The notes under the pieces were generated by a model. It had not been told where the DNA came from, did no database searches, and was given only the letters and a program-made list of their open reading frames with translations. A DNA stretch of 64,000 nt from NCBI GenBank assembly GCA_937980205.1, contig CALJKW010000015.1:22991-86990 (forward strand), in the 5' to 3' direction. This document shows, piece after piece, positions 34,911 through 46,000 of this stretch (position 1 is the stretch's first letter; every line of letters begins with the position of its first letter). The translations under genes were made by a program, and so were the position numbers. This stretch comes from an uncultured Myxococcales bacterium. GTDB lineage: Bacteria; Myxococcota; Myxococcia; Myxococcales; Myxococcaceae.

Positions 34911-35233
34911 GCTTCAACAAAGACGGTGGCCGTGATCGCGGCGACGACAAGGGTGGCCGTGGCGACAAGAACGGCGACGGAATGGAAGACGACAAGCGGG
35001 GAGGCCGCAGCTTCGGCCGCCGCAAGGTCTGCCGTTACTGCGCCGACAAGAACGTGAAGGTCGACTTCAAGGATCAGTCGGCCCTCAAGTACTTCGTCAC
35101 CGAGCGGGGCAAGATCATCCCCCGCCGCATCTCGGGCAACTGCGCGAAGCACCAGCGCGAGGTGGCGAAGGCCATCAAGCGCAGCCGCGGTCTGGCCCTC
35201 ATCCCCTACCTGGTTCTGGCGGGCTCTCCATGA
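34907..35233 (+). CDS. rpsR: 30S ribosomal protein S18
   Basis: The product has 108 residues; S18 is usually about 75-90. A charged N-terminal arm of about 35 residues rich in Asp, Lys, Arg and Gly precedes the core KVCRYCADKNVKVDFKD and ERGKIIPRRISGNCAKHQR. CxxC and a further Cys are kept, so this may be the zinc-type form. The arm is probably flexible and recalls the acidic tail of S6 here. It overlaps both rpsF and rplI by four bases. Confidence 0.96.
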   Translation: MSFNKDGGRDRGDDKGGRGDKNGDGMEDDKRGGRSFGRRKVCRYCADKNVKVDFKDQSALKYFVTERGKIIPRRISGNCAKHQREVAKAIKRSRGLALIPYLVLAGSP

Positions 35234-35685
35234 AGCTGATTCTCCGCGAAGACGTGTACAACCTCGGCAAGTCCGGCGAGGTCGTGACTGTGAAAGACGG
35301 CTACGCGCGCAACTACCTGTTGCCGCGGAACCTCGCGATGCTCGCGTCGGCGGCCAACGTCCGCCAGCTCGAGCACGAGAAGCAGGTCATCGAGCTGCGC
35401 CAGCAGAAGCTGAAGGGCGCGGCCGAGGAGCAGGCGAAGAAGATGGGCGAGGTCTCGGTCAAGATCACCCGCAAGGTGGGCGACCAGGACAAGCTCTTCG
35501 GCTCCGTCACGGCGCTCGACATCGCCGAGGCCCTCGCGAAGACCGGCCACAAGGTCGACCGCCGCCTCATTCACCTGCCCGAGCCGATCAAGACCGTCGG
35601 CCAGTTCGAGGTCGAGCTGCGCCTGCACCGCGACGTGACCTCGAAGATCAAGGTCGAAGTCGCCGGCGAGACCCAGGCCGCCTGA
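35230..35685 (+). CDS. rplI: 50S ribosomal protein L9
   Basis: The product has 151 residues, normal length. The N-terminal domain MKLILREDVYNLGKSGEVVTVKDGYARNYLLPRN (cited in parts: LGKSGEVVTVKDGYARNYL) is followed by the long helix (about 42-75) and the C-terminal domain ending QFEVELRLHRDV. It binds 23S rRNA near L1 and helps keep frame. It lies 33 bases upstream of dnaB. Confidence 0.98.
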   Translation: MKLILREDVYNLGKSGEVVTVKDGYARNYLLPRNLAMLASAANVRQLEHEKQVIELRQQKLKGAAEEQAKKMGEVSVKITRKVGDQDKLFGSVTALDIAEALAKTGHKVDRRLIHLPEPIKTVGQFEVELRLHRDVTSKIKVEVAGETQAA

Positions 35686-35718
35686 TCAACAACTCCTAAG
35701 TCGTCGTAGGATCGCCCC

Positions 35719-37070
<1,352 letters not shown>

Positions 37071-37074
<4 letters not shown>

Positions 37075-37991
37075 AGACCGGGGGCACCTCTCTCGGCAAC
37101 AAGTCCGTGCTGGTCGTGGACGACGACGAGCACACGCGAAACCTGCTGAAGGATCTCTGTGAGACCGCGGGCTACACCGTGCGACTCGCGGGCGACGGCG
37201 TCGAGGGCCTCAAGCTCATCGAAGAGAGCACGCCGGACCTGGTCCTGCTCGACCTGATGATGCCGCGCAAAGACGGCTTCCAGGTGCTGCGCGCGCTGAG
37301 AGAACAGCCCCAGTACAAGGAGCTCGCCGTCATCATCCTCACCGCCATGGGAGACATGGACGGGAAGATCCGCGGCATGGAGCTCGGCGCCGACGACTAC
37401 GTGACGAAGCCGTTCAAGCTCATCGAGCTGCAGACGCGCATTCACGCCGCCCTGCTCGTCCGCGACTACCGCCAGCGCCTCGAGGCCGCGGAAGAAGAGC
37501 TGCAGCAGCTGCGGGCGCTCGACCCGGTCACCGGCGCCGGCACCTACGCGCAGCTGAAGGCCTCGCTCGACGGAGAGCTCGCGCGCTCGCGCCGCTACGG
37601 TCGCCCCGCCGCCGCGCTCATGTTCGGCTTCGACGACTACCAGGGCCTGCGGCAGACGCTGGGCCGCGAGGCGTGCGACCAGTACCTGGGCCGCCTGTCG
37701 CAGGAGATCAAGGGCGCGCTGCGAGGAGCCGACCGCATGTTCCGCATGGCGGCCGACGAGTTCGTGATGCTGCTGCCGGAGACGGACCTGAAAGGCGCGA
37801 AGGTGGTCGCCGACCGGCTGCACTCGGTGTGTGCGCAGGTGGCGGTGGAGACCTCCGGCGGGCCGATGAAGCCGAAGATCCGCATCGGCGGCGCGTACTT
37901 CCCGCACGAGCGGGTGCGCTCCAGCGAAGATCTGCTCCGCGAGGCGCACAAGAGCTACCAGTCGCTCCAGAAGTTCGTCTTCGATCTCTGA
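37071..37991 (+). CDS. Response regulator with degenerate GGDEF domain
   Basis: The product has 306 residues. The N-terminal receiver domain (about 10-130) has the acidic pair in VVDDDEH, the phospho-acceptor Asp in DLVLLDLMMPRKDGF (about 58) and Lys in DDYVTKPF. After a coiled coil (about 140-160), a GGDEF-fold domain (about 165-300) has RMAADEFVMLLP where active diguanylate cyclases have GG(D/E)EF. The first two Gly are Ala, so c-di-GMP synthesis is doubtful and ligand binding or dimerisation is more likely. The GTG start overlaps the dnaB stop (GTGA), so it is cotranslated with the helicase. Confidence 0.9.
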
Positions 37992-38017
37992 GCGCTGGTG
38001 GTAAAACACGGCTCCAC

Positions 38018-38941
38018 GTGACGACGAGGGCGCTCACACCCGCGGTGCTGCTGTCCGGCTTCTGTGTCCTGTGCAGCGCCTGCAGCGTCACCTTCCCCGA
38101 CGGCGTCTACTCGTGCTCGACGCAAGCAGACTGCGCCGACAGCGCGGCGCTGTGCGTCGGCACTCCGAAGCGCTGCTGCGTTCCGACCGGCCCCGAGATC
38201 TGTGGCGACGGCATCGACAACGACTGCGACGGGACGGAATCGGCGGGCACCGCCGAGGTGTGCAACGGCATCGACGACGACTGCGACGGCAACACCGACG
38301 AGGGCTTCAACCTCGCGAACGACCCGAACAACTGCGGCATGTGCGGCAAGAAGTGCGCAGCCAACGAGGTGTGCACCGACCGCGCGTGCACGCTCAAGCG
38401 CGAGACGAACTGCAGCGACGGCGTCGACGACGACACGAACGGGCAGATCGACTGTCTCGACGCGGCCTGCGAAGGCCGGTTCTGCGGCATGGGCTGCGCG
38501 TGCAAGTCGCTCGCGAAGTCCGAGGCCGGCTGCACCGACATGATGGACAACGACGGCGACGCGCAGATCGACTGCTTCGACACCGACTGCCTCGGCGTCT
38601 CGTGCGGCATCGGCTGCGCGTGCGCGGCGGCCGGCACGAAGCGCGAGACCGCGTGCAACGACGGCTTCGACAACGACGGCGACATGATGAGCGACTGCGC
38701 GGACTCGGACTGCGTCAACCAGCTCTGTACGCCGGCGCCGCTGTTCTTCACCTGCACCGCCGGCGGCCAGTGCCGCTGCAACGGCGGCGCCCAGGTGCTC
38801 GAGGCCGGCATGCTGTGCACCGACGGTCTCGACAACGACTGCAACGGGAAGACCGACTGCGCGGAGATGGCGTGCAACGGTCAGCTGTGCACGACGGATG
38901 CGGGCATGGGGTCGTGCGCCGCTCTGATGTGCATGCCGTAG
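38018..38941 (+). CDS. MopE-like Cys/Asp-rich repeat lipoprotein
   Basis: A 307-residue secreted protein. The GTG start at 38018 gives a hydrophobic signal ending CVLCSAC, a plausible lipobox. The mature part consists of repeats such as EVCNGIDDDCDGNTDEGF, NDCDGT and CTDGLDNDCNGKTDC. This is the putative metal-binding motif of MopE-type copper and calcium-binding surface proteins. About six such repeats are seen, each with paired Cys and several Asp. Probable role: metal binding or structure at the cell surface. It is convergent with the large Cys-repeat gene, with an inverted GAACGC repeat between. Confidence 0.85.
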   Translation: MTTRALTPAVLLSGFCVLCSACSVTFPDGVYSCSTQADCADSAALCVGTPKRCCVPTGPEICGDGIDNDCDGTESAGTAEVCNGIDDDCDGNTDEGFNLANDPNNCGMCGKKCAANEVCTDRACTLKRETNCSDGVDDDTNGQIDCLDAACEGRFCGMGCACKSLAKSEAGCTDMMDNDGDAQIDCFDTDCLGVSCGIGCACAAAGTKRETACNDGFDNDGDMMSDCADSDCVNQLCTPAPLFFTCTAGGQCRCNGGAQVLEAGMLCTDGLDNDCNGKTDCAEMACNGQLCTTDAGMGSCAALMCMP

Positions 38942-38951
38942 GCTGAAGAAA

Positions 38952-39095
38952 CCGGGTTCGCGTTCGCGTTCGCGTTCGGTGTTGCCGAGGCCGCCGGCTC
39001 GTCAGAGCCCGATCCTCGAGCGCGAGGGTTCGCGGCTTGGGTTCGGCGTCGCTCCAACGACCGCGAACCCGAACGCGAACGCGAACCCGGCAGTT
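38952..39095. repeat. Inverted GAACGC hexamer repeats between convergent genes
   Basis: CCGGGTTCGCG followed by tandem TTCGCG units (38952-38979) faces its reverse complement (39069-39090, one unit fewer), followed by CAGTT. Inside, GGTTCGCGG (39027-39035) pairs with CCGCGAACC (39061-39069). The whole can fold into a large stem between two convergent gene ends. The right arm with its CCGGCAGTT tail matches 13933-13959. Confidence 0.65.
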
Positions 39096-39112
39096 ACCCG
39101 ATCCCGCGACTG

Positions 39113-42100
39113 CTACCCGATGCCACCACAGACGTTCGGGACCCCACTTCCACCGCACGTCTGCGGCGCAATGCACGTCCCGCAGTCGAGCACCCCTCCG
39201 CAGCCATCCGCCAGCGCGCCGCAGTTGGCTCCAGCCGACTGACACGTGCGCGGCGTGCAGGCCGGCGCCCCGCAGCGGCCGGGCTGACCGCCGCCGCCGC
39301 AGGTCTGGGGCGGCGGGCACGCGCCGCACTGCAGCAGGTTGCCGCAGCCGTCACCGGCGAAGCCGCAGTTGAAGCCCTGGCTCTGGCAGGTGAGCGGCGT
39401 GCACATCGTGGCGCCGCACTGGCCCGGGCCGTTCGCACCGCAGACCTGGCCCATGGGGCACGGGCCGCAGTCGATGGCGTTGCCGCAGCCGTCACCCTGC
39501 ATGCCGCACTGGAAGCCCTGCTGCATGCACGTGCGCGGCGTGCACATGCCGCCGCCGCCGCAGACGCCCGGCTGACCGCCGCCGCCGCAGGTCTGCGGAG
39601 GCGTGCAGACGCCGCACGGCTGCAGGTTGCCGCAGCCGTCGCCCTGCTGGCCGCAGTTGAAGCCCTGCGCCGCGCAGGAGAGCGGCGTGCAGCTGCCGCC
39701 ACCGCCGCAGACGCCGGGCACTCCGCCGCCGCCGCAGGTCTGCGGAGCCATGCACATGCCGCAGTCCTGCGTGCCGCCGCAGCCGTTCGACTGCGTGCCG
39801 CAGTTGAAGCCGAGCTGCTGACACGTGCGCGGCTGACACATGCCGCCGCCGCACACGTTCGGAGTTCCGCCGCCGCCGCACGTCTGGCCGCCGGTGCACT
39901 CGCCGCACGAGCCGCCGTCGGGGTTCGCGATGCCGCCGCAGCCGTCACCCTGAACGCCGCAGTTCGCCCCGAGCTGCGCGCACGTCCGCGGAGTGCACGG
40001 CACGCCGCACACGCCCGGCACGCCGCCGCCACCGCACGTCTGCGGAGCCATGCACGTGCCGCACTGAAGCACGTTGCCGCAGCCGTCCGACGCGGGGCCG
40101 CACTGAATGCCCTGCGCCATGCAGCTGCGCGGCGTGCACATCTGCGGCGGAGGCACGTCGGGCGTGATGCACGACGAGAGATCGAACAAGAGGTACTCGA
40201 ACACCTTCTCCTGCGCGTTCATCGGAGTCGCCGAGCAGTGCGTCGGCCAGGTCGCGCTCGAGCTCGACGCGTTGATGACGTGGAAGTCGCTGAACAGCAC
40301 GCGACCGCACTGGTTCGCCGGCGCCGCGGTCGTCGGCGTGTTGAACGTGTACTCGAGCGGAATGGCCGCCGGGCCGCCGCAGCGGCCCACCTGCCCGCCG
40401 CCGCCGCAGATCTGGGGCGCGGGGCAGGTCGTGCTGCCGTCGGCGCGCGTGCAGGTGATCGTGCCGCCGCAGCCGTTGCCGAACGTGCCGCACTCGTAGC
40501 CGAGCTGCGCGCAGGTCCTCGGCACGCACGTGCCGCCCTGGCCGCACACGCCGGGCGTGCCGCCGCCGCCGCACGTGTTGCCGCCGTTGCAGCCGCCGCA
40601 GTTGCGCGTCGTGCCGCAGCCGTCGGCCACCGGGTTGCCGCAGCTGTAGCCGAGGTTCGCGCACGTCGCGCGCGTGCAGGTGGGCACCGTGCTGCTGCCG
40701 AACACCCAGCGCTGCGCGGGCGAGATGACCGCGCTCATGTCGTTGCGCACCTCGAGCACGCGGATGCGCGGCACCGCCGGCGTCGACGACACCGCCTGCG
40801 CGTTCACCAGCTGGATCCACTGGGCGAAGCTCTGGCCCTTGGGGAACGACGTGTCGATGTACGCGTCCTGGTTCGGCGGAGCCGACGCGCCCGGCGTGAA
40901 CGTCGCCGTGCTGGTGAACGAGATGTTGCTGTTGATCGCGTTGCCGTTCGGGTCGAGCGCGCGGCCGAAGAGCCAGACGTACGCGAAGTGGCTGGCGAAC
41001 ACGCGGCCGCCGGCGTTCGCGTAGGCCTCGAGGTTCGCGCGCCGCGTCGTCGACTTGAGCTGCTCGCTGCCGACGCAGTCGAGCACGATCACGTCGTACT
41101 TGCGCATCTCGGCGAGGCTGTCGAAGAGGGTCGCCGCAGCCGGAGCGCCGCCGGTGAAGTTCGCGCCGTTGTCGCGATAGAAGCGAACCCGACCGTTGCC
41201 GCTCGGCAGCGAGAACTCGCTCGGATCGATGCCGATCTTCGGGAACACGCACTCGATCGCGTCGGCGCTGCCGGTCACCACCGCGATGAGCGGGATGTTG
41301 TCGTTCGGGTGACCCTCGGCCTGGCGGCGCGGCATGCGCGACTGTTCAGGCGTCATCACGTTGTTCTGGCAGCAGGTGAGGTTCGACAGCGTCACCTGGC
41401 GGCGCCACTTGCCGAGCTGAATGACGACCGGGACGTTCACGCCCATGCCGCACGGCACGTTCTCGAGCGTGAAGCCGCCGTCGGTCTCCGACACCGTCGA
41501 CACGAGCGGGCTGCCCGAGACGCCGGCGCTGCACTGATCGCAGGTGACTCCGGCGTCGCCGAACGGCTGCACGGTGCTGTTGGGCACGTAGATGAGCGCG
41601 CCCGGAATCGGGTCGGGGTTGCCGTAGCCGGCGGCGGGGTTCGTCGGCGCGAGCACCGTGCCCGACAGCTTCGTCTTCGTCGTCGGCGTGCACGCCGCCT
41701 GGTTGAGGCAGAGGTTCACGCAGGCGCCGGCGTCGAACGGCACGCTGCCGCACACGCTGGGCACGCCCGAGCCGCCGCAGATGTCGCCGCCGTCGCACGC
41801 GCCGCAGTTCGGGGTGAGGCCGCCGCAGCCGTCGCTGACCTGGCCGCAGTTCGCGCCGGCCTGCGCACAGGTGCGCGGCACGCACGGAGGCGGCCCCCCG
41901 CAGACGTTCGCCGCGCCGCCGCCGCCGCAGGTGCCGCCGTCGGAGCAGCTGCCGCACTGGATGACGCTGCCGCAGCCGTCGTTCACCGGGCCGCAGTTGA
42001 CGCCCAGCTGCGCGCACGTCCGCGGCATGCACAGGCTCGAGCCGCCGCACTGGTTGGGCACGCCGCCCGCGCCGCACTGGCCGGTCATGCACATGCCGCA

Positions 42101-43018
42101 GCTGGGCAGCGCGTTGCCGCAGCCGTCGCCGATCTGACCGCAGGTCGCTCCGGCGTCGGCGCAGGTGCGCGGCACGCAGACGACGCCGCCGCCGCACTTG
42201 TTGGGCTCGCCGCCGCCGCCGCACGTGAACGGCGGCATGCACATGCCGCAGTTGATGACGTTGCCGCAGCCGTCGCCGACCATGCCGCAGCCGGCGTCGA
42301 GCGTGGCGCACGACTGGGGCGTGCAGCTGTTGCCGCCGCCGCACTGGTACGGCACGCCGCCGCCGCCGCAGACGCCGGCGTCGCAGCTGCCGCACATGAG
42401 GACTCCGCCGCAGCCGTCGCCGATGACGCCGCAGCGCGCGTTCTGCAGCGCGCACGTGGTGGGGATGCACTGGCCGCCGTCGACGTTGCTGCCGGTGGTG
42501 CCGCACCGGCTGTTGATGCCGCCACCGCCGCACGTCTCGGGCAGCGCGCAGGCGCCGCAGTTCAACAGACCGCCGCAGCCGTCGCTCATCGGGCCGCACT
42601 CGGCGCCGATCTGCGCGCACGTGCGCGCGATGCAGCCGGCGTCACCGCCGCACTGGCTCGGCACGCCGCCGCCGCCGCACGTCGTCGGCAGCGGACAGCC
42701 GCCGCAGTCGATGATGCTGCCGCAGCCGTCGCCGATCGGGCCGCAGTTCGCGTTCGCGCTCTGGCAGGTGACCAGGCCGCAGCCCATGCCGCCCGAGCCG
42801 CCGGCGCCGGCGCTGCCTCCGCCCGCCGCAGAGCCGCCGCCCGCGCCGGCGTTGCCGCCGGTGCCCATGCTGCCGCCGACGCCCGAGCCCGCCGAGCCGC
42901 CGCTGCCGCCACCGTCGGTGCCGGGGCCCGGCTTGTTGCAGTCACACGCCGAGAACGAAACCAGCGAGCCGACCGTCAGTGCGGTGACGAGGTGAGCCCG
43001 CAGCAACCCTGTGCGCAT
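39113..43018 (-). CDS. Giant lipoprotein with 16 eight-Cys repeats and a split central domain
   Basis: A 1301-residue protein. The signal ends SFSACDC (lipobox Cys25), then a Gly/Ser linker (about 30-75). Sixteen repeats of about 48 residues follow the pattern CxPxTCAQxGxxCG, DGCG, CGxC, TCGGGG, CG, each with eight Cys: seven before, two within and seven after a central region. The central part has a carboxypeptidase-regulatory-like beta domain (about 440-560) and a GATase-like alpha/beta domain (MRKYDVIVLDCVG, AGGRVFASHFAYVWL). The end of that domain (CGRVLFSDFHVINA) lies after repeats 8 and 9, so the repeats split it. Similar proteins are sometimes misnamed tryptophan synthase. Probable role: disulfide-rich surface or adhesion protein. 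Confidence 0.88.
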   Translation of the reverse strand: MRTGLLRAHLVTALTVGSLVSFSACDCNKPGPGTDGGGSGGSAGSGVGGSMGTGGNAGAGGGSAAGGGSAGAGGSGGMGCGLVTCQSANANCGPIGDGCGSIIDCGGCPLPTTCGGGGVPSQCGGDAGCIARTCAQIGAECGPMSDGCGGLLNCGACALPETCGGGGINSRCGTTGSNVDGGQCIPTTCALQNARCGVIGDGCGGVLMCGSCDAGVCGGGGVPYQCGGGNSCTPQSCATLDAGCGMVGDGCGNVINCGMCMPPFTCGGGGEPNKCGGGVVCVPRTCADAGATCGQIGDGCGNALPSCGMCMTGQCGAGGVPNQCGGSSLCMPRTCAQLGVNCGPVNDGCGSVIQCGSCSDGGTCGGGGAANVCGGPPPCVPRTCAQAGANCGQVSDGCGGLTPNCGACDGGDICGGSGVPSVCGSVPFDAGACVNLCLNQAACTPTTKTKLSGTVLAPTNPAAGYGNPDPIPGALIYVPNSTVQPFGDAGVTCDQCSAGVSGSPLVSTVSETDGGFTLENVPCGMGVNVPVVIQLGKWRRQVTLSNLTCCQNNVMTPEQSRMPRRQAEGHPNDNIPLIAVVTGSADAIECVFPKIGIDPSEFSLPSGNGRVRFYRDNGANFTGGAPAAATLFDSLAEMRKYDVIVLDCVGSEQLKSTTRRANLEAYANAGGRVFASHFAYVWLFGRALDPNGNAINSNISFTSTATFTPGASAPPNQDAYIDTSFPKGQSFAQWIQLVNAQAVSSTPAVPRIRVLEVRNDMSAVISPAQRWVFGSSTVPTCTRATCANLGYSCGNPVADGCGTTRNCGGCNGGNTCGGGGTPGVCGQGGTCVPRTCAQLGYECGTFGNGCGGTITCTRADGSTTCPAPQICGGGGQVGRCGGPAAIPLEYTFNTPTTAAPANQCGRVLFSDFHVINASSSSATWPTHCSATPMNAQEKVFEYLLFDLSSCITPDVPPPQMCTPRSCMAQGIQCGPASDGCGNVLQCGTCMAPQTCGGGGVPGVCGVPCTPRTCAQLGANCGVQGDGCGGIANPDGGSCGECTGGQTCGGGGTPNVCGGGMCQPRTCQQLGFNCGTQSNGCGGTQDCGMCMAPQTCGGGGVPGVCGGGGSCTPLSCAAQGFNCGQQGDGCGNLQPCGVCTPPQTCGGGGQPGVCGGGGMCTPRTCMQQGFQCGMQGDGCGNAIDCGPCPMGQVCGANGPGQCGATMCTPLTCQSQGFNCGFAGDGCGNLLQCGACPPPQTCGGGGQPGRCGAPACTPRTCQSAGANCGALADGCGGVLDCGTCIAPQTCGGSGVPNVCGGIG

Positions 43019-43063
43019 TCACGCAGTCTACACAGGTTGCCGCAGACACCTGCAGGGTGAACT

Positions 43064-46000
43064 TCACCCCGGCGAGCCGACGCCGCAGCTGCACGTCGAC
43101 GGGTTGCACACCAGACCGGTGCCGCACCCACCACACCCCGGCTTGCAGACGCAGGAGCACGTGGTCGGGTCGGCGTCGTACGTCGGGCCGCAGTTGAGCT
43201 GGGCGGTGTCGCAGACGCAGCCACACACGCCGGCGCCGTTCTGGAAGCGGTAGCCCGGGGCGCACGTCGCGCTCTGCACACACTCGCACGTGCAGTCGGT
43301 CACGTTGCACTGCTGGAAGCCGTTGCAGGTGCCGCCGCAGTCGGCGGTGCAGACGAAGTCACACACGAGCCGGTTCGGGTTGCAGACCTTGCCCGGCGGC
43401 GGAGTGCCGCCGCAGTTCGACGGGCACTCGCAGAGGTTCGTCATGAGGTTGCACGCGAGCCGGCCGCGGCAGAAGTCCGGGTCCATCGGGTCGTAGTACA
43501 TCGTGTCCGACGAGCACGGCGGCGGGTTGCCGCCCTGGTTCGGGGTGGTGTCGATCCAGTACCGGTAGCTGACGGCGGCGGCCATCGTCGTGCCGGCCGG
43601 GCGGCAGGCGCCGAAGAACGAGATGGTGCGGTTGACGCCGTCGAAGTCGAAGCCGTTCACGCGGCTGCGCGGAATGTCGTTCGCGTTGCACATCGCCGGC
43701 GTGAGCACGGCGTCCATCGCGACCTTCACGGAGGCTCCGATGGGCGGCTTCTGCATGCGGTAGCCCGCGGCGCCGATGGTCGAGTTGACGATGGCGTCGA
43801 TCGACGAGCTGATCGAGGTGGCGTTGTTGATCGCGCCGCGGATGCCGCCGGTGGCGGTGATGACCTGCGCGTGGCGCTGCGGGTTCGACTGCGACTCGGA
43901 GTTGCAGTTCTGACCCGCCGGGCAGACGATGCCGTGCACCGGGATGTTGCGCAGCAGCGGGTTGCGCGTGAGCGTCGTCGTGCCGGTGCCGCGGAAGTAG
44001 TTGACGAAGTTGTTCACGTTCTCGAGCGTGCCGCCGGTCGCCTGGTAGCCGCTCGTCTGGTCGTCGGCGTCGCCGAGCAGAATGACGACGAGCTGCGCGT
44101 CGCTGCGCATCTTGTTGACGACGACGGCGCCGTTCATCGGCATGCCGTTGACGATGTCGTCGACCGCCTTGCGCGCCGCGCCGAGCAGCCCCTCGGTGCC
44201 GGAGCCGTCGATGCCGATCCAGCAGCCACCGTTGTCGCCGTTGCCCTCGCTCGCGAGGTTCGACTCGCAGGCCGCCGCCGGGGTGACGAGGGTGCAGTTA
44301 CCCCCCGAGCAGGCGCTGTTCTCGGTGAGCCACGCGCGGAACTGGTTGATGTTGGTGGTGAAGCCGCGGCGGATGCTGCGGTTGTTGCTCGTCCCGGTGA
44401 GGTGGTACTCGCTCGTGACCAGCGAGATGCGCCAGTCGAGCGTCGAGTTGTTGAGCGCGGTAGCGACCGCCGTCGCCGCGTTCGCGAGCGCGGTCTGAGA
44501 AGCCGCCATCGAGCAGCTGTCGTCGACGACGAAGAGGAAGTCGACCTTGCCGCTCGAGGGCCGGAACGTCTCGCACTGCACGGCGTTCGCGTCGCCGAAC
44601 TGCGCGACGGCCGAGCCGCCGGCGGTGTCGCTCATCGAGAACATGGCGCCCTCGGCCGTCACCGACGTCGGCCGCAGCGCGACGATGACGACGGTGTGCG
44701 CGGCCATGGTGACGCTGTTCACGCGGTGCAGGTACTCGACCTGCAGGCTGAAGGGGCCCATCGTGCCGCCCGCCCCCGCGAGGACGCCGGCGCCGCCGCC
44801 GACGAGCGCGTTCGCGATCGCGTTCGCCCGGTTCTTGATGTCGACGTTTCCGGCCATGTTGTAGAAGGCCTGCACCGCGCCGACGCCGTCCCACGAGGTG
44901 AACGTCTGCGTGGTCGGGTTCGTGAGCGCGCCGATCGCGTTCAGCTGCGGAGAGATCGCCGCCTCGTCCGCCGTCGCCGTCGCGCCCGGAGCGTTCTGCC
45001 GCCACGCGATGAACGCCACGTTGTTCGTCGGATCCCACCCGATGAGGCCGCGGCTCTGGCCGCCCACCATCATCGGAGCGATCTCGGTGAAGGTCGCCGG
45101 CAGCCCGAGCTGGATGTCGGGCGTGCCTTCGGCGCGGAAGGTGACGGGCCGCAGGTTCATCGCGGTGCAGACCTGGCCGGCCGGGCCGGTGCCGTCGGCC
45201 ATGTTCCTCGGGTCGAGCTCGCCGGTGTCGACGCGGCCGTTCTGGTTCGTGTCTTCGGCGCCGTCGTCGATGCCGTCGCCGTCCGAGTCTTTGCGCGTCG
45301 GGTCGGTCGTCGTCGTCGGGTCGAGATCGACGGGCACCCCCGGGCAGTTCGTCGCGTCAGGGATCTGCGCCATGGTGAGCCCGCGCTCGATGCCGTCGGT
45401 GATGCCGTCGCCGTCGGTGTCTTTGCGGCGCGGGTCGGTCTCGGTCGCCTGCACGACGCCGTCGGCGTTCTGATCTTCGCCCATGTACATCGCGTTGTTG
45501 GGACCGTCGATGAGGCCGTCGCAGTCGGTGTCGATGCGCAGCGGGTTCGTCTCGCCCACGTCGACGACGCCGTTCTTGTTCGTGTCCTCGACGCCGTCGC
45601 GGATGCCGTCTGCGTCGGTGTCCGGGTTGTTCGGGTCGGTCTCGCCCGGGTCGACCACGCCGTTGTTGTTGCGGTCTTCGTTGCGGTTCGGCAGGCCGTC
45701 GTTGTCGGAGTCCGGGTTGTTCGCGGGCCCGCAGTCGGAGGCGAGGTTCGGGTTCGTCTCGCCGCTGTCGACCACGCCGTTCTGGTTGAAGTCTTCGTTG
45801 CCGTCGATGCAGGTGTCGCCGTCGCTGTCGGCCCTGGTCGGGTCGGTCATCGTGACGGTCTTCTCGATGCCGTCGTTGATGAAGTCTCCGTCGGTGTCGC
45901 GCCTGGTCGGGTCGGTCTCGCCGGGGTCGACCATGCCGTTCTTGTTCGCGTCCTCGGTGCCGTCGGGGATGCCGTCGAAGTCGGAGTCGGGGTTCGACGC

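Noticed and set aside
39113..43018. Regularly spaced near-identical DNA repeats suggesting a CRISPR array
   Set aside because: The period of about 145 bases and the open frame show they are protein repeats; no palindromic 25-37 bp repeat with unique spacers is present.
39113..43018. Tryptophan synthase alpha chain as the product name
   Set aside because: Such names are sometimes attached to these Cys-rich repeat proteins, but no TIM-barrel motif is visible.
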